Below, piece by piece: positions 1 to 11,959 of a DNA stretch of 64,000 bases. The position numbers and the translations under genes are program-made. The notes beneath the pieces were generated by a model. That model had not been told where the DNA came from, did no database searches, and saw nothing but the letters and a program-made list of their open reading frames with translations. This DNA comes from Epiperipatus broadwayi (lineage: Eukaryota > Onychophora > Udeonychophora > Euonychophora > Peripatidae). Location of the stretch: assembly GCA_028023455.1 (NCBI GenBank), contig JAQFVV010006199.1:4104972-4168971 (forward strand), in the 5' to 3' direction. The first letter of the stretch is position 1. Each line of letters starts with the position of its first letter.

Positions 1-1279
1 TTTCCTTTTACGTTTCTATACTGATTGGGCTATTGCATAATCAAGTATACATAGAGTTATTTTATTAAATTTTCATTATGAGTGAACTTTTTTGCCCTAT
101 ATTAAAGAAAATAACATTATCATATCTAATATACAAACAAATAAATGTAGCTGACATCAACTTTATAACTTGGCTTTAAAGTTTGTATGGAAAATGTCCT
201 ACTGGCTTGTCCCAGTAATCCATAGTGATTTATTTACATATAGATGGAAATTCATAAGTATTTTTGAACATCTGCCAAGTAGATCATCTTTAATAGCCTT
301 CAGATTGGTGTTTTGAAATGGAGAGTTATAAGGAGAATGCATAACCAATTGGCTTGATGTTTATTAATCCAGGTGTGGAATGATAGACCAATTTCATGGA
401 TAAAGATCTTCCTTTCCTGGTGTACCTTTTGCACTTAGCACTGCATGTTTACTTTCATTATTACTTATATTTACTTTAGAAATTTGTTTCAAGTGGACTT
501 TTATTGCATGCTTTCAGATCTAGGTTTTGTGATCTATAACAGGGAATTAACTATAATTTTTAGAAATTTGAACGATTTGACTTTACTTATACAGACTTTA
601 AATTTCGAATTTCTTATGCAGTTATATTTTCTTTATGTTTGCCCTTGCTTTTTTAAATACTTATAAATGAGTTTTCTTGTTAATATTAGCACTCCTAATT
701 GATTGACACTTGTATTTGAAAGCGCTAAGCTAAACTTTGTTATTTGTGAAAAATTCTTATTAACTCCTTCATGTAAGAAATTGAAGGTTCTTCCACAAGT
801 AATAGAATTTCTCTATCTACTTTTTGAAACAGCTTGTTCTATATCTTCTGCACTTTCATGATCATCCTTTTACTTCATTATTAATATTATATTTAATAAA
901 TATTCATGTAAGTAATTTATTAATCACCGTAATAAAAGAAAGATTTGATTTTTCTAATATTGTTGGTTTTTTATTTATTTCTTGATTGCCTTCATTCATC
1001 CAATCGAATATGTATAGTTATTTTGGGTTTGCAATCGTGACACATTTAATGTTATATGTTGTAAGCAGTTAGTTGCCATGTCTGTTTAAAAGATTTGGTT
1101 TAAATCTTACTTCTTGTTTATTTAGGTTGGTGTTTAAAGTAGTTATTGGTTTGTGACTTTGTGTTTCTAACATTATCTAATCTGTTGATTAATAAGTAAC
1201 ATTAATGTCACAGAGCTTGAATTAGGGATTGGGCCTCATGGTGTTCACTATGTATTGAAGAGGTGTTGGAGGTATCTGT
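1..1279. other. AT-rich non-coding DNA
   Basis: No exon, RNA gene or recognisable repeat could be supported in this stretch. The longest open frame (445-666) is rich in Phe, Leu, Tyr and Ile, as expected of random T-rich DNA, and shows no domain motif. Confidence 0.5.
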
Positions 1280-1558
1280 AACAAAATACATATGTATTTA
1301 TATATTTAACTATTTCCATCATCTAATATTAAGTATTGAATATCTTTAGAAAGATTAAACTTTATTTAAATTTTCCAATTACATTCAACTGTTAGTAAGA
1401 GCACTCAGGTGAATATTTAACACGACATTTTAAGTATTCTCCTCTTTTCTTCTGGTGTTTCTGGTCTTACCAATGATAATACTAGCATGAGAATCAAACC
1501 TGGATCCTTAGATTCTTGAATATTAAATTTTAATGTAATGCTCTAACCAAGTCATCCT
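1280..1558 (-). repeat. tRNA-derived SINE, family A, minus copy
   Basis: Read on the minus strand, the copy opens with an A-box-like stretch (GACTTGGTTAGAGC, complement of about 1539-1552). A B-box-like GGTTTGATTCTC follows near 1500, at a spacing compatible with a tRNA-type pol III promoter. A non-tRNA body follows, with a conserved 3' region that includes a TTTAAATAAAGTTTAAT motif and GGAAATAGT. The same head and tail recur on the plus strand directly alongside and at 21.7, 22.8, 17.2 and 59.8 kb, which makes this a dispersed family. The family name is unknown to me. Confidence 0.72.
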
Positions 1559-1562
1559 GTCA

Positions 1563-1858
1563 AAAGCCAGTTAGTTAGAGCATTACATTAAAATTCAATA
1601 TTTAAGAATCTAAGAGTCCAAGTTCTATTCAAATGCCAGTACTGTCACTGGTCAGATCAGTAATGCCTGAAGAAAAAAATAATACCTCTTGATCCATGCA
1701 TATACTAATATGTGTGCTATTACTAACAGTGTCTGTAATTGGAAAATTTAAATAAAGTTTAATTTTTCTAAAGATATCCAATATTTAATATTAGATAATG
1801 GAAATAGTCCAATGTATTAATACAACTAAAATACCATCATCACAAACCTTCAGGAAAA
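1563..1858 (+). repeat. tRNA-derived SINE, family A, plus copy
   Basis: This is the best full-length copy. Its A-box-like region is CCAGTTAGTTAGAGCATTAC (1567-1586) and its B-box-like region is AGTTCTATTCAAATG near 1621. It then has a body with GTCACTGGTCAGATC and TGCCTGAAGAA, and a 3' end with GGAAATAGTCCAATGTATT (1800-1818) and CAAACCTTCAGG (1844-1855). It lies head to head with the minus copy at 1280-1558, so the pair forms an inverted repeat of about 580 bp. A (TA)n run follows at 1862-1886. Open frames across the inverted repeat are not genes. Confidence 0.75.
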
Positions 1859-1861
1859 CAC

Positions 1862-1886
1862 TATATATATATATATATATATATAT
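1862..1886. repeat. (TA)n microsatellite
   Basis: A perfect alternating TA run joins the end of the plus SINE copy to the roughly 480-bp repeat that begins just after it. Confidence 0.9.
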
Positions 1887-2240
1887 GGGGAATTTTGATA
1901 TGGGGAGTTTAAAGTCTGAGTTCAAGTCCCTTATAATTATATTAAGTTTAGTGCAGAGAATATACATATATTTAAATATTACATATTCAGCCTGTATTTT
2001 GTCCATTCACCTTCTATTAAATGTGCTTATTAAAGTCCTATATGTGAAGAATCAGAGTGACTTAAGGATATGCCAATAATATTGGTGTCATCAAGGGCTT
2101 TGGGTATTTCATCCTCAAATTTTCATGATAAGGATGGCTGAAGAGTTGGAAGAGTGGAGAAGATTGAAGCTTGTCCATTAAAGTTTGAAGATTTGCTATC
2201 TTTATATAAATTGAGCAGTGATTGTACATATGTGTTTGTA
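1887..2240 (+). repeat. 480-bp repeat family, partial copy
   Basis: This segment aligns over about 350 bp with 3765-4110. Shared landmarks are GAGTTCAAGTCCCT near 1919, AGGGCTTTG with ATTTCATCCT near 2092-2115, GAAGATTGAAGCTTGTC near 2158 and GAAGATTTGCTATCTT near 2188. The GAGTTCAAGTCCC core resembles a tRNA B box, so this may be another pol III-derived repeat, though no matching A box is clear. Confidence 0.65.
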
Positions 2241-3640
2241 CAATTTGTTAGCATCTCAAAATTATCATTTCTAGAACTAGATCATCAATCTGGACAAAAT
2301 TGACTTAATATTACCAGAGATTAACCATATCAGTCTGAATTTTTTTTAAAAAGAGCTAATAATTTATTTGGTATTCGATATACAATCCTCAAGATAGCAT
2401 GAATAATGCTGGATTAAACTTATAATTAGTTCTTGGCTGATATATCATACTCATTATATTCATTATCATTTTTTAATATTTAATTTCATATTTTGTTTAT
2501 TTGGGGGTGATGATGGTTTTCCATATCCACATAATTCAGACCTTATGTGGTATACTGTTACAAATGGCTACATAATGGTGTAATTTTGTAACATGAGATT
2601 TTTGTATTAACCCTCAATATTGTGTATGGCTAAAATTGGTTACCCAACAATGGCCCTGATAATCATCAGGTTCTGCTCATCAGTAACCACATACCTTGAA
2701 TCTCAAAAATAAACCTGGAAAATACTGTAATTTGTTGTAGAATTAATTTAAAACATATTACTGTGAAATGTAACAACAGTATAGAAAATGATTGTTATAA
2801 TTTGATTATAAATAATAAAATAGGAGTATTAATGTTTATTTAAAGAGTTCATATTTAAAGTTGAACCAAGAATCAAAGCATGATTCTGGAGCTTGGATTA
2901 AATTTTTGATTGTTGGAGTTTGTTTAGCTGTACTTTCAGTACTGCTGATGGATGAAAAGTTTTGTTGTTGGCTTGAGGATACAAACTTTTCATCCAACTC
3001 CATGGAGTGTTTCATCTCATGTCTTGCTCCAACACCTTTTTTTATATTTCCTATTGTTCATCATGGTTCAGTTAATATAGTACTGCCATGATCCCCAGCC
3101 TCTATGACTCTAAGAAAAGAAGCAAAATATAGTTCTTTATTTTCCAGTCCCTAAGACCCAAAGGAGCAGGGTGTTGCAAGATTTTTTAATTATTATTTTT
3201 ATTTTGGGTTATATATAGCTTATAATGCTAAATTGAGATGGACCTTTGGGTGTTTATGCTGCATTGTGTACTGTTTGTCCAGCAACTGGATTCTGTATCT
3301 ATTCTAAGATTCACTATATATTTTTTTATTGTCCGATTTTCATGTGATCTCTAAAAAAGATTTTAATAAATGGATTTTGGACATGAACCTATTTATGTAC
3401 ATGCATATATATTTATACAAAAAAATATTAGGGAGATATAAATCAGTTACATGTGCAAGAACATGATAGAATTGCAGAATAAAGCAAGGGAAATAAATTA
3501 TTGATTTAAATGCAGGTATTTGGACAATAAGATTTTTAAAAAAGCAGATTATTGGTAATAATAAAAATAATATCCCATGGAAGAGGATGTGATGTTAAAC
3601 TAATTTTTTGAGATATTCCTATATAAAAATAATTGACATG
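2241..3640. other. Non-coding DNA with a small hairpin
   Basis: No coding evidence. An imperfect hairpin lies at about 2947-2998, where GATGGATGAAAAGTTT pairs with AAACTTTTCATCC around a roughly 20-nt loop. An open frame at 2861-3091 spans this hairpin but has no domain motif and no splice context. Confidence 0.4.
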
Positions 3641-3649
3641 CTAAACAGA

Positions 3650-4330
3650 AACTCATCAGTTGGTCCACAGTGCTGGTTCAGCATGAAATATGTATATTGG
3701 AGTTCATTTATTTTTTTTACATATATGTGGCCATGTATATAAAATGGATTGAAAAGATGTAGGGAGTTTGAAAGTCTTAGTTCAAGTCCCTATAATTACA
3801 TTGTTTAATATATATAATATACATATATTTGAATATTATATACTTAGCCTATATTCTGCCCATCCCTTTTTTATATAATTAAATGAGCATATTAACATTC
3901 TATGTGTGAGGGATCAGATTGATTTAAAGTCAAAATGGGGATAACAATAATAATGGCATCAACAAGGGCTTTGAGCATTTCATCCTTTGATTTTTAATGA
4001 AATGGATGGATAAAGTGTTAGAAAGTAAAGAAGATTGAAGCTTGTCTGCTAAAATTTGAAGATTTGCTATCTTAATATAAACTGAGCACTGATTGTTTAC
4101 ATGTGTGAGGAATGGTGATCTGGACCAACTGATGAGTTCTGGTGGTTGAGCATAAAATATATACATTTAGAGATTCTTTATCTTTTTCACATGTATGTGG
4201 TCATGTGTATTTGTTGTATAAGATGGATTGAAAAGATGTAATGAGTTTGAATCTGAGTTCAAGTTTGTTATAATTACATTGTTTAGTATACACAATATAC
4301 ATGTATTTAAATATCATATATATATATAAT
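3650..4330 (+). repeat. 480-bp repeat family, tandem partial copies
   Basis: One whole unit is flanked by two partial units. The landmark ATGGATTGAAAAGATGTA starts at 3744 and again at 4224, giving a 480-bp period. Further matches are TCAGTTGGTCC near 3656 against GACCAACTGATGAG near 4122, and GTTCAAGTCCCTATAATTAC against its diverged second copy. Related sequence occurs at 1887-2240 (+) and inverted at 14375-14665. An open frame on the minus strand (3930-4166) is a shadow of the repeat. Confidence 0.7.
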
Positions 4331-4905
4331 GAAACAGATATACTGTTCCATGTATATATTCAAAAGATCCCCCCCCCCATTAAAAAAGACTAGCATGATT
4401 TGTTGTTAAAAAAGAAAAAAGAAAGACTTAACAATGTTTAAGGAAAACTAAAAATTTAAAGAAACAAAGAAATAATGAAAATTGACTGCAATGAAAATAA
4501 AAGATAATTTGGTCAAATTAAAAAAAGAAAAAGAAAACAAATACATTTAAATCTGCAATTAAAAAAAAAGTATAAATCTTTTTTTTATTAAAATTCATCA
4601 ATCCAAAAAAGAAAATCAATAAAGTAATATATATATAATCACTAAAAAAGGATAAGTTTATTTTGTATTTCAGAAAAATAATTTTTAAGGCAAAATAACT
4701 TAAGTGTTAAGTCAATGCTCCAGGCAAGAAAATTTAAAATTAATTGGAATTTGAAAACACATAGCCAGATAATTGAAAATGGTCTTTTACCGCCAAAAAG
4801 AATAGCCAATGAGCTGAGGGAAATGGCACAAATGTGGATGAAAACACACACCAACACCAATTGAAGCAAGGGTCATGAAAAGTGAATCCATTCTGATGGG
4901 CAGAG
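4331..4905. other. AT-rich non-coding DNA
   Basis: A-rich simple sequence, including a C9 run at 4370-4378 and many poly-A tracts. No exon or element was recognised. Confidence 0.4.
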
Positions 4906-5105
4906 AGAGAGAGTATGAATAGGCTGGAAAATTTGGATTATTAGAGAGAGTATAATTTTTTTATCAGTTGTACTGGATAAAACAAGAGAGAAAATCAAGC
5001 AGAGAAAGTATAAATAGGCTGAAAAATTCGGATTATCAGAAAGTGTTTGTTTTTTTATCAGTTTTATTAAGTAAAGCAAGAGAGAAAAATCAAACTTATC
5101 CATGA
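4906..5105. repeat. Tandem duplication, unit about 96 bp
   Basis: Two adjacent units share GTATGAATAGGCTGGAAAAT (4912) with GTATAAATAGGCTGAAAAAT (5008), then TTTTTTATCAGTT and AAGAGAGAAAATCAA. Identity is high enough to align by eye. It is non-coding. Confidence 0.7.
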
Positions 5106-5339
5106 AGAAACAATTTAACATGGGCAGTTAGCCTGCTTTTTCTCTCTATCCATGATCATGAAGTAAGCTCCAGTCTCAGTCTACAGTGCCATTCATCAAG
5201 CCCCATTGTTATTGAAACAGAACAAGTCAAAAGGTAAGCATTAAAAATAATAATAATTCAATTATTAATTCTATAATAAAGTTTATAATAAAAAATTAAT
5301 GGAGTAATATGAAAACATTAATTGTGTTCTATATTCAGA

Positions 5340-5998
5340 ATTATAAATGCTCTACCAACATGGAAATGCTGATAACAAAAATTATATGTCTATGTTAACT
5401 GAAAAATAAATATCTGAGCTATATATCAGAATAATTAAATTAAGATTATAAATGAAATTGCTGATAAACTTTTGTGAAAAGACATATGTCTGTGGCTGAC
5501 CAAATAACAAATATTCATGCTATATACTAGAATAATTAAATTAAGATTATAAATGAAACTGTTGATAAATTTATGTGTATACATCTATACTTGACTGGAT
5601 TATGAATACTCCACAAATCTGGAATTGCTTGTATTACCTGTTTACCTACCTGTGATAAATTTAAAAATATTGAAATGCTATATGAATCACAAATTCTTAC
5701 ATGCATATTGGTTGTGTCTGAGTAAAATAATGAAACTTATGTGTATAAATGCACATCTATACTTAACCGGATTATAAATACTCTACAAATCTGGAATTGC
5801 TTATATTACCTGTTAACCTACCTGTGATGGATATTGAAATATTAAAATGCTACATGAATCGCAAATGCTTACATGCATATTGGTTGTGTCTGAATAAAAC
5901 AATGAAACTTATGTATATAAATACACATCTATACTTGACTGAATTATAAAAGCTTCACAAATCTGGAATTGCTCATCTTACCTGTTTACCTACCTAAA
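5340..5998. repeat. Two short satellite-like tandem arrays
   Basis: From about 5410 to 5570, a unit containing AGAATAATTAAATTAAGATT and ATAAATGAAA occurs twice. From 5568 to 5998, a unit of about 170 bp occurs about two and a half times. Its landmarks are CACATCTATACTTGACTG, ACAAATCTGGAATTGCT and TACCTGTTTACCTACCT, ending near 5650, 5825 and 5995. The copies differ by scattered substitutions, so the array is not very recent. Confidence 0.72.
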
Positions 5999-6740
5999 AA
6001 GGATATAAAGATATGGAACAAATAGTTAAAATATTTATGCAGTAATGGTAGACATCTACTTGATAAAAGACCTTTTGACTTCTTCACACAAGATAAATTG
6101 GAATGAGCCTTCATTTGAAATAAATGATGAACTTTATTAGAAGGACTTATCAATATCATTGTTAATAAAACTGTTGTTACTTAAAATTAATTTTAGTTGT
6201 TCAGTTCCATTTTTGCATCACTTGTCATTCATTGTACTTGTTCACGAGAATTTCATGCCTCCTAAGCTATGTCTGGCATAACTAGACCTAGGTAAGTCCA
6301 GTTGTAGTGAGATGAAACTCTAGTGGTGCTGTTTGGGAAACCAAAGACAAAAAGTTTAGATGTTTCCAGTCTCTATGGTGCTACATTTTCTGATGAGTAG
6401 GGAATATTGTTGTAGGGGCATGACATTTGTATTGGGGAAAGCCAATCAATGGTTCCTTCATACAATATGCTCATCAGGAAATTGTTACAACTGAGGTAAT
6501 AAAGGGGTTGTATGGTGGTTCAGTTACAATATATATATGTGGATTTTGAGACTCCATTCTTAACATAGTATTTTAAAATAAAAAGGTAAATTAAAACTAA
6601 ACAATAACACAGATTCCTTTCAATATGTATAATTAAACTAATTGTAATGTATGTACACTATAATGATGCTATTATTTTAAATATTTATTTTATTTTTGCC
6701 ATAATTTTATTTTTAATTTTTTTAATCAATTCTGTTTTAG
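5999..6740. other. Non-coding DNA upstream of the LIM exon
   Basis: Presumed intron. It ends in a T-rich tract and TTTTAG at 6735-6740, the splice acceptor of the LIM exon. No other exon was found. A modestly GC-richer block at 6230-6520 has no recognisable content. Confidence 0.5.
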
Positions 6741-7113
6741 AAATGACATATGAAGATGCAGAAGATTCCTTGAGTTTTCAAGAGGCTCCATCTGCTGGAA
6801 GTGACCAATGTTTTCCATCATCTCAATCATGTAGTACAGTAAGTTCCACTAGTGTTTACACAAGTAGTAACTGTCTATCTAATGGATTATCTAAAAATAT
6901 TCAAGATTCTGGAAATAAAATCAATATTAGCCCAAGCATCAAATCATCTGACAAAACCTTCAATAGAAATAGCACTCATAGTACATCTTCTAGTATTTAT
7001 AATCAATTGCTCAAATCCAAGAACATTTGTAATAGTTGTGGATTCAAACTGAGTGAAGATCGTGTGTCATTGAAAGGCATAGTCTATCATACTTCCTGCT
7101 TCAAATGTTCTAA
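6741..7113 (+). CDS. LIM-domain protein, internal exon (partial gene)
   Basis: This is the clearest host coding exon. It begins after a T-rich tract ending in TTTTAG (6740) and ends at a strong donor, GTAAGA (7114-7119), so it carries 373 nt. The first two bases complete a split codon, and two bases of a codon remain at the 3' end. The first ~90 residues are rich in Ser, Thr and Asn with acidic patches (EDAEDS), which looks like a disordered linker. They are followed by the first half of a LIM zinc finger: Cys at 7028 and 7037, His at 7088, Cys at 7097 and 7106. This gives C-X2-C-X16-H-X2-C-X2-C, matching the LIM consensus. The rest of the finger must be encoded after the intron and was not found. 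LIM domains bind protein partners, often at actin or adhesion structures. The particular family cannot be chosen. An ATG at 6743 sits just inside the exon but need not be the start. Confidence 0.8.
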
Positions 7114-8994
7114 GTAAGATGTTTATTTGTTTTCTAAAATTTGGCTTATAAATTTCTTAATCATATTTAACATATTAATCAAAATTACAAATATTGAGAA
7201 TAGTTATTTTTGTACTCCATTAACAGACATGACACTTGCTTTGATATTTCCAAGCATTGGACCAATTAAACAATTTACATATAATTTGCATGTTACCATC
7301 TACATCCTACTCTACATTATTTATTATTGTACTATGAATATGAGGCAACATGCCTTGAAAGAGCTCAGCTGTTACTTATTTATTGATTTATATGAGTTCT
7401 TAATATAGCTTCTCCTGCCAGCACCTCAACATGCTTGTAATTTTGTTGTATGTTAAATGTAATTGGAGCTTTTAAACATTAACTAAGTAAGAGTAGATGG
7501 AATAATTAAAGTATGATGATCAAATGACATCATTTCATAAATGATAGAGGTAGTTTTCTAATGCTTACCAACTTTTATAATATATTTTATCAGTTCAATA
7601 TTTTAAACGGTTACATATCTTTAATGAGAATTCTTATCATTAAAATGTATTATTTTCACCAGAAAAGTAGTAATAGTTTTTATATTTGAATGAAAATTTT
7701 GAGATATAGGAAAAAGTAAATATTGCATCACTTCTTTAGCTTGCATTTACGTTTGATTATTTTTTTCTATCCACTTGAGAGTCATGCAATCAATATACCT
7801 CAGGTGCAAATCTTAAACTGGCTTCCAAATCAATATCTGCATTTAGTTGTTTTTACATTAATGCCATCAATCATACTATGCTAAACGTGCTAATGACTTC
7901 AAAATATTAAATCTCATAAGAGCATGAACTCAAAACAACTTATTTGCATAATGGTACTCTTTAAATCAATATTTAGATTTTTCTGTGATACTAATTATAA
8001 CAAACTTTATGTACTTTTTTATGATTAGACATTGCTATTCTTTTTTCAAAAGATCTACGGTGAAAATTCCTAATAATTGAGGTTACTAAAATATATATTT
8101 TCTTATAAAATGTTTAATTATATTTGTTAGGAAGTTTGAAAGTTTCAAACCATTATATTAAATATTAAAGTATAAATTAACAGAGAATTGTTGTAAGTTA
8201 TAGTGCATAAGAAATACTTTTCCCAGAATGAGACCACAAATTAATTGAGTTTATAAAGTACTATTATATGGAAATCATTGACTTTTTATACTTGCAAAAA
8301 TGATCTAGAAAATAAATAATATTCATTAAGGCTGTAGCCTCAAGCACATGCATATAAAATGCGATAGTAGGGACCTCTACAGGTCTTAAAACCACAAGCT
8401 TACTCTTTGGCAGAAAGAAAATATAAACAATTAAGTTCTTGGCAGTTTATATTTACTGTAAATGAATGCTGTTCATATTATTGATTGAGTCATTGCAATA
8501 AGTATAATTTTTTCCTAATTTCTTTAATCATTATTAAATATTTAAAAATCTTACTCTGCAATATATAATTAACATTCATAATTAATACTAAATATTGTCA
8601 TAACTTAAGTTTTAATTAAAAACATTTTCTTTCCAACTTATTACAAATATATTTCTACTAATACTCTAATGTACATGTTATTAACTTCATTGTGTTTTCT
8701 GAATAATATATTTAATTGTCAGCTCATCTACAGAAGTTAAAATAGTTAGTTGTGAAAATATTTTTAACTTTATGGAAATTCTTCCATAATCCTTCTCATT
8801 TCCAAAATATTCATAAAAATAAATTATTAGGTTATAATTACATATCTTTTTTAATTCAAAGAAATGAGTATTACCTTTCTTTATTTTTTAAATTTTATCT
8901 CAACAATAATTTATGCATTTCAATTGCATTTTTTTGGCTAATTTTTAAATCATTTACATATAAACTTTTATTAATCTAAAGAATACAAAGGAGT
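7114..8994. other. Presumed intron after the LIM exon
   Basis: AT-rich sequence without a convincing second LIM half-exon. The open frames at 7127-7408 and 8752-8979 have low-complexity hydrophobic composition and no splice or domain support. Confidence 0.45.
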
Positions 8995-9397
8995 AAATCA
9001 CCTCTCTTCCCCAAGTCTATGAATTAAAAGCACTCTAAATGTTGAACCAAGGATCAAGAATAAATGAATTCACCTATTCTTGGAGTTCTGATGTTTGTAA
9101 GCACATATTTGCCAAAATTTTTAATAATTCAGAATTAAATTAATTTATCAGCCAAATGGAATGTGGCATTAAAAAGTTATTAAATTCATAATCAATTATA
9201 GAAAGCTAGAGTTTAATAACTGTTTAATGCCATATTCTATCTGGATGGTAAATTAATTTCATCCTGAATTATTAACAATGTTGGCAATGGTGTGCTTATA
9301 AAGATCAGAGCTCCAAGAATAAGTAGATTCATTCTATTCTTTATCCTATGATCAACATTTGGAATGCTTTTAATTCATATTCTCAGGGAGGGTAATT
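8995..9397. repeat. Fold-back element, arms about 185 bp
   Basis: The left arm (8995-9184) and right arm (9212-9397) are imperfect reverse complements around a 27-nt spacer. Examples are CCAAGAATAAGTAGATTCAT near 9314 against ATGAATTCACCTATTCTTGG near 9063, and GCATTCCAAATGTTGATC against its partner near 9044. It has the size and structure of a non-autonomous DNA transposon (MITE or Foldback type). No transposase is encoded. Confidence 0.78.
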
Positions 9398-11955
9398 TTC
9401 TTTCTTTATTTACATATACATTGAACTATATTTAATTTAAAGTTTACATTTTGTTTAAAGCTTGGAAATATCTCTTAAACTGCTTTAAAATCTTCTCTCA
9501 CCCTTGCTCAAAGTTCCTTTATTGGAACTGTAACCACAGAATATTTATCAAAAAAATAACGTTAAGTAAATTGTGGATCTTTTATAACAATATACCAAAA
9601 ATCACAGTTCATTAAAGATTATGATATAGAATCAAATCGATTAAATTCTGATAATGAAGTAATGACAGACTTGGTTATAGTATATTCTTTTAAAGCCAAG
9701 AATTTGCTTGCTTATATTCAGATTTTAAAATTTAGTAGTTTTTTCAAGAATATTTAATGAGGAAATCCTTAAAAATATTATATTGTTGAATCAATTAGAG
9801 AAATTATATTCTGGTATGATCAATTATACCTCATTTTTATTCAGTGTTCATTAAGAAAAATATTTTAATTCTATTTTTTAATTTAATCATATATATATAA
9901 ACTGTCCAAAAACTTATTTTAAAGTATGAATATTCCATCACTACATACACAGACTTTATATTGTGCATAAGTTATACATATCAATAGTCTTGATTTCTGT
10001 ATCATGATAAATTCTCAAGTTGGTCTTTTTTAAAAAAAAAACAAAAACATATTTATAGCATTTTTTGAATTTGTTTTTATTTTTAAACATTGTTGGTAAA
10101 TGAAGAATGCAGTTAATTGATAATGTTAAGGTTCTGATTTAGGAGGAATAAAAATAAATACCATCAAACTTTATAATTTTTAAGATCCAATGTAAGTTCA
10201 GAAACTTGGAATTTATTGATACTTTATTTATAAAAGTTTGAAGATATTAAAACTTGATTAAAAGAAAATATGAAAATTGTCTCAGGTGAGTTGAATATGA
10301 TTATATGTATTTGTATGAATTTTTATTGTTTTTAATTCTATTAAAATGTTTGCTTAGATGGAAGAGCCTTGATAATATGTAGTTAGTCAGATCTATTTGA
10401 AATGAAGTTTTTTTATATAGATTTCAATAAAAATTAATGAGATATTCTTTTTAAACAAAAACAATTAAATATCACACACAACAATTTATTCAGTGAAATG
10501 TAATCTAATAATTTATTAATATAAATTACATCAACTGTTTCTCACTATATTTATAAAATAATATATGTACGACTCTGATGCAGATTGAACAGATCTTACT
10601 GTTATTGATCATAGTACCAAATGAATTGAATATGTATAATTAATTAATATTTAGTAAGTCTTAAAATATATATTTTTACTGAATTCTGATAGAAATGAGA
10701 TGTTTTAATTCTAAATAAATTAATGTAAAAGTGTAAAGTAAGACAGAATGAAGTAAGCTAATAAAATAGTCTGGTATAATTAAACATTGAGAGACATATT
10801 AGTAATATAGTAATTTTTAAGAATATATTATTAACCACAACTGCTACAGTGCAGTATAATAACATAATTGCTATAACCATGTTATATATAAAGCTCGCAA
10901 AAAAATAGGTCATGTGACATCTGACTTGATTTTTTTTTTTGTAATTGCTATAACCAGTATCTTATATAGCTTTTATGAAGATTACATGTTTTATATAAAT
11001 ATCATTTTCAAACTTGATATTTTCTTACAGTATATTATTTATTATGGAGAATAAATTTGACATTTTTTTTATATTTTAGAAGTTAGAAGAAATAAAAAGA
11101 AGTTTATTTTAAACTGATAAATTTAGAATTATAATACCTGAAAATAAAAAAACTATGAGAAAAGAGATTTATAAAAGAATGTAAGCAATGTTCTTGGTTT
11201 TAGATTACAAAATATAATAGTGTAAAAAAGGAAGTAAGATAGAAAAAAGAAAAAAATAAGGAAGTGAGTAAATTATTTTAAAAAATAAAATAATTATGAA
11301 TAGTTAAAGAATAGAGCAAAAATATCCAATATTATTGGTGATTAATGATTGTGACAAATCTATTCAAATCTGATGATATATATTTTAGTTGGTGACTACA
11401 AAGCTGCAAATCATAAAAATTAAAAATATTAATATATTGCTTTTTAAAAAAATATTTATTGCATATATTTATGTATAATATGAAAGTATAGAATAATTGA
11501 ATATTTTGACTACAAGAAAACATTGTTACATTTTCATTTACCATTGTCAAACTCCCTCCTATCACAACTTTGACGCTATCCATTTCAGATGAATACACTA
11601 ATGATTAGTACTAATCATGTATTTCAAGATTGTAATGTCTTAATAGATTCAATACAGGAAGTGATCATTGATTAATATGATATAAAATATGTGTTAATGT
11701 GAAACTAGAGAGGAAAAAATTAAGACAGTGTTCACCATTCCTATTCCTAATCTTCAGAAACATTCCAACGAATTTAAATTCAAACGTATAAATCATTTTA
11801 TAATATTAACAAATTTTGATGATGGTTAAAATTTGAATAAATAAAAAGATAACTGATACACTACTGAAAACTGTAGTATAGATATCTTGTATAAAAAAGC
11901 AGCATTTTGCCAATAAATCTTTTACTGAAAAAAATCAATATCTGAAGAATTAGAA
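9398..11955. other. AT-rich non-coding DNA
   Basis: No exon or element could be supported. A minor direct repeat of about 30 bp, starting AATTGCTATAACCA, occurs at about 10866 and 10944. The open frame at 11332-11598 (-) has no family features. Confidence 0.4.
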
Positions 11956-11959
11956 AGAT

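Noticed and set aside
1791-2079. Overlapping open frames on both strands
   Set aside because: They span the SINE tail, the TA microsatellite and the 480-bp repeat, and show no protein features.
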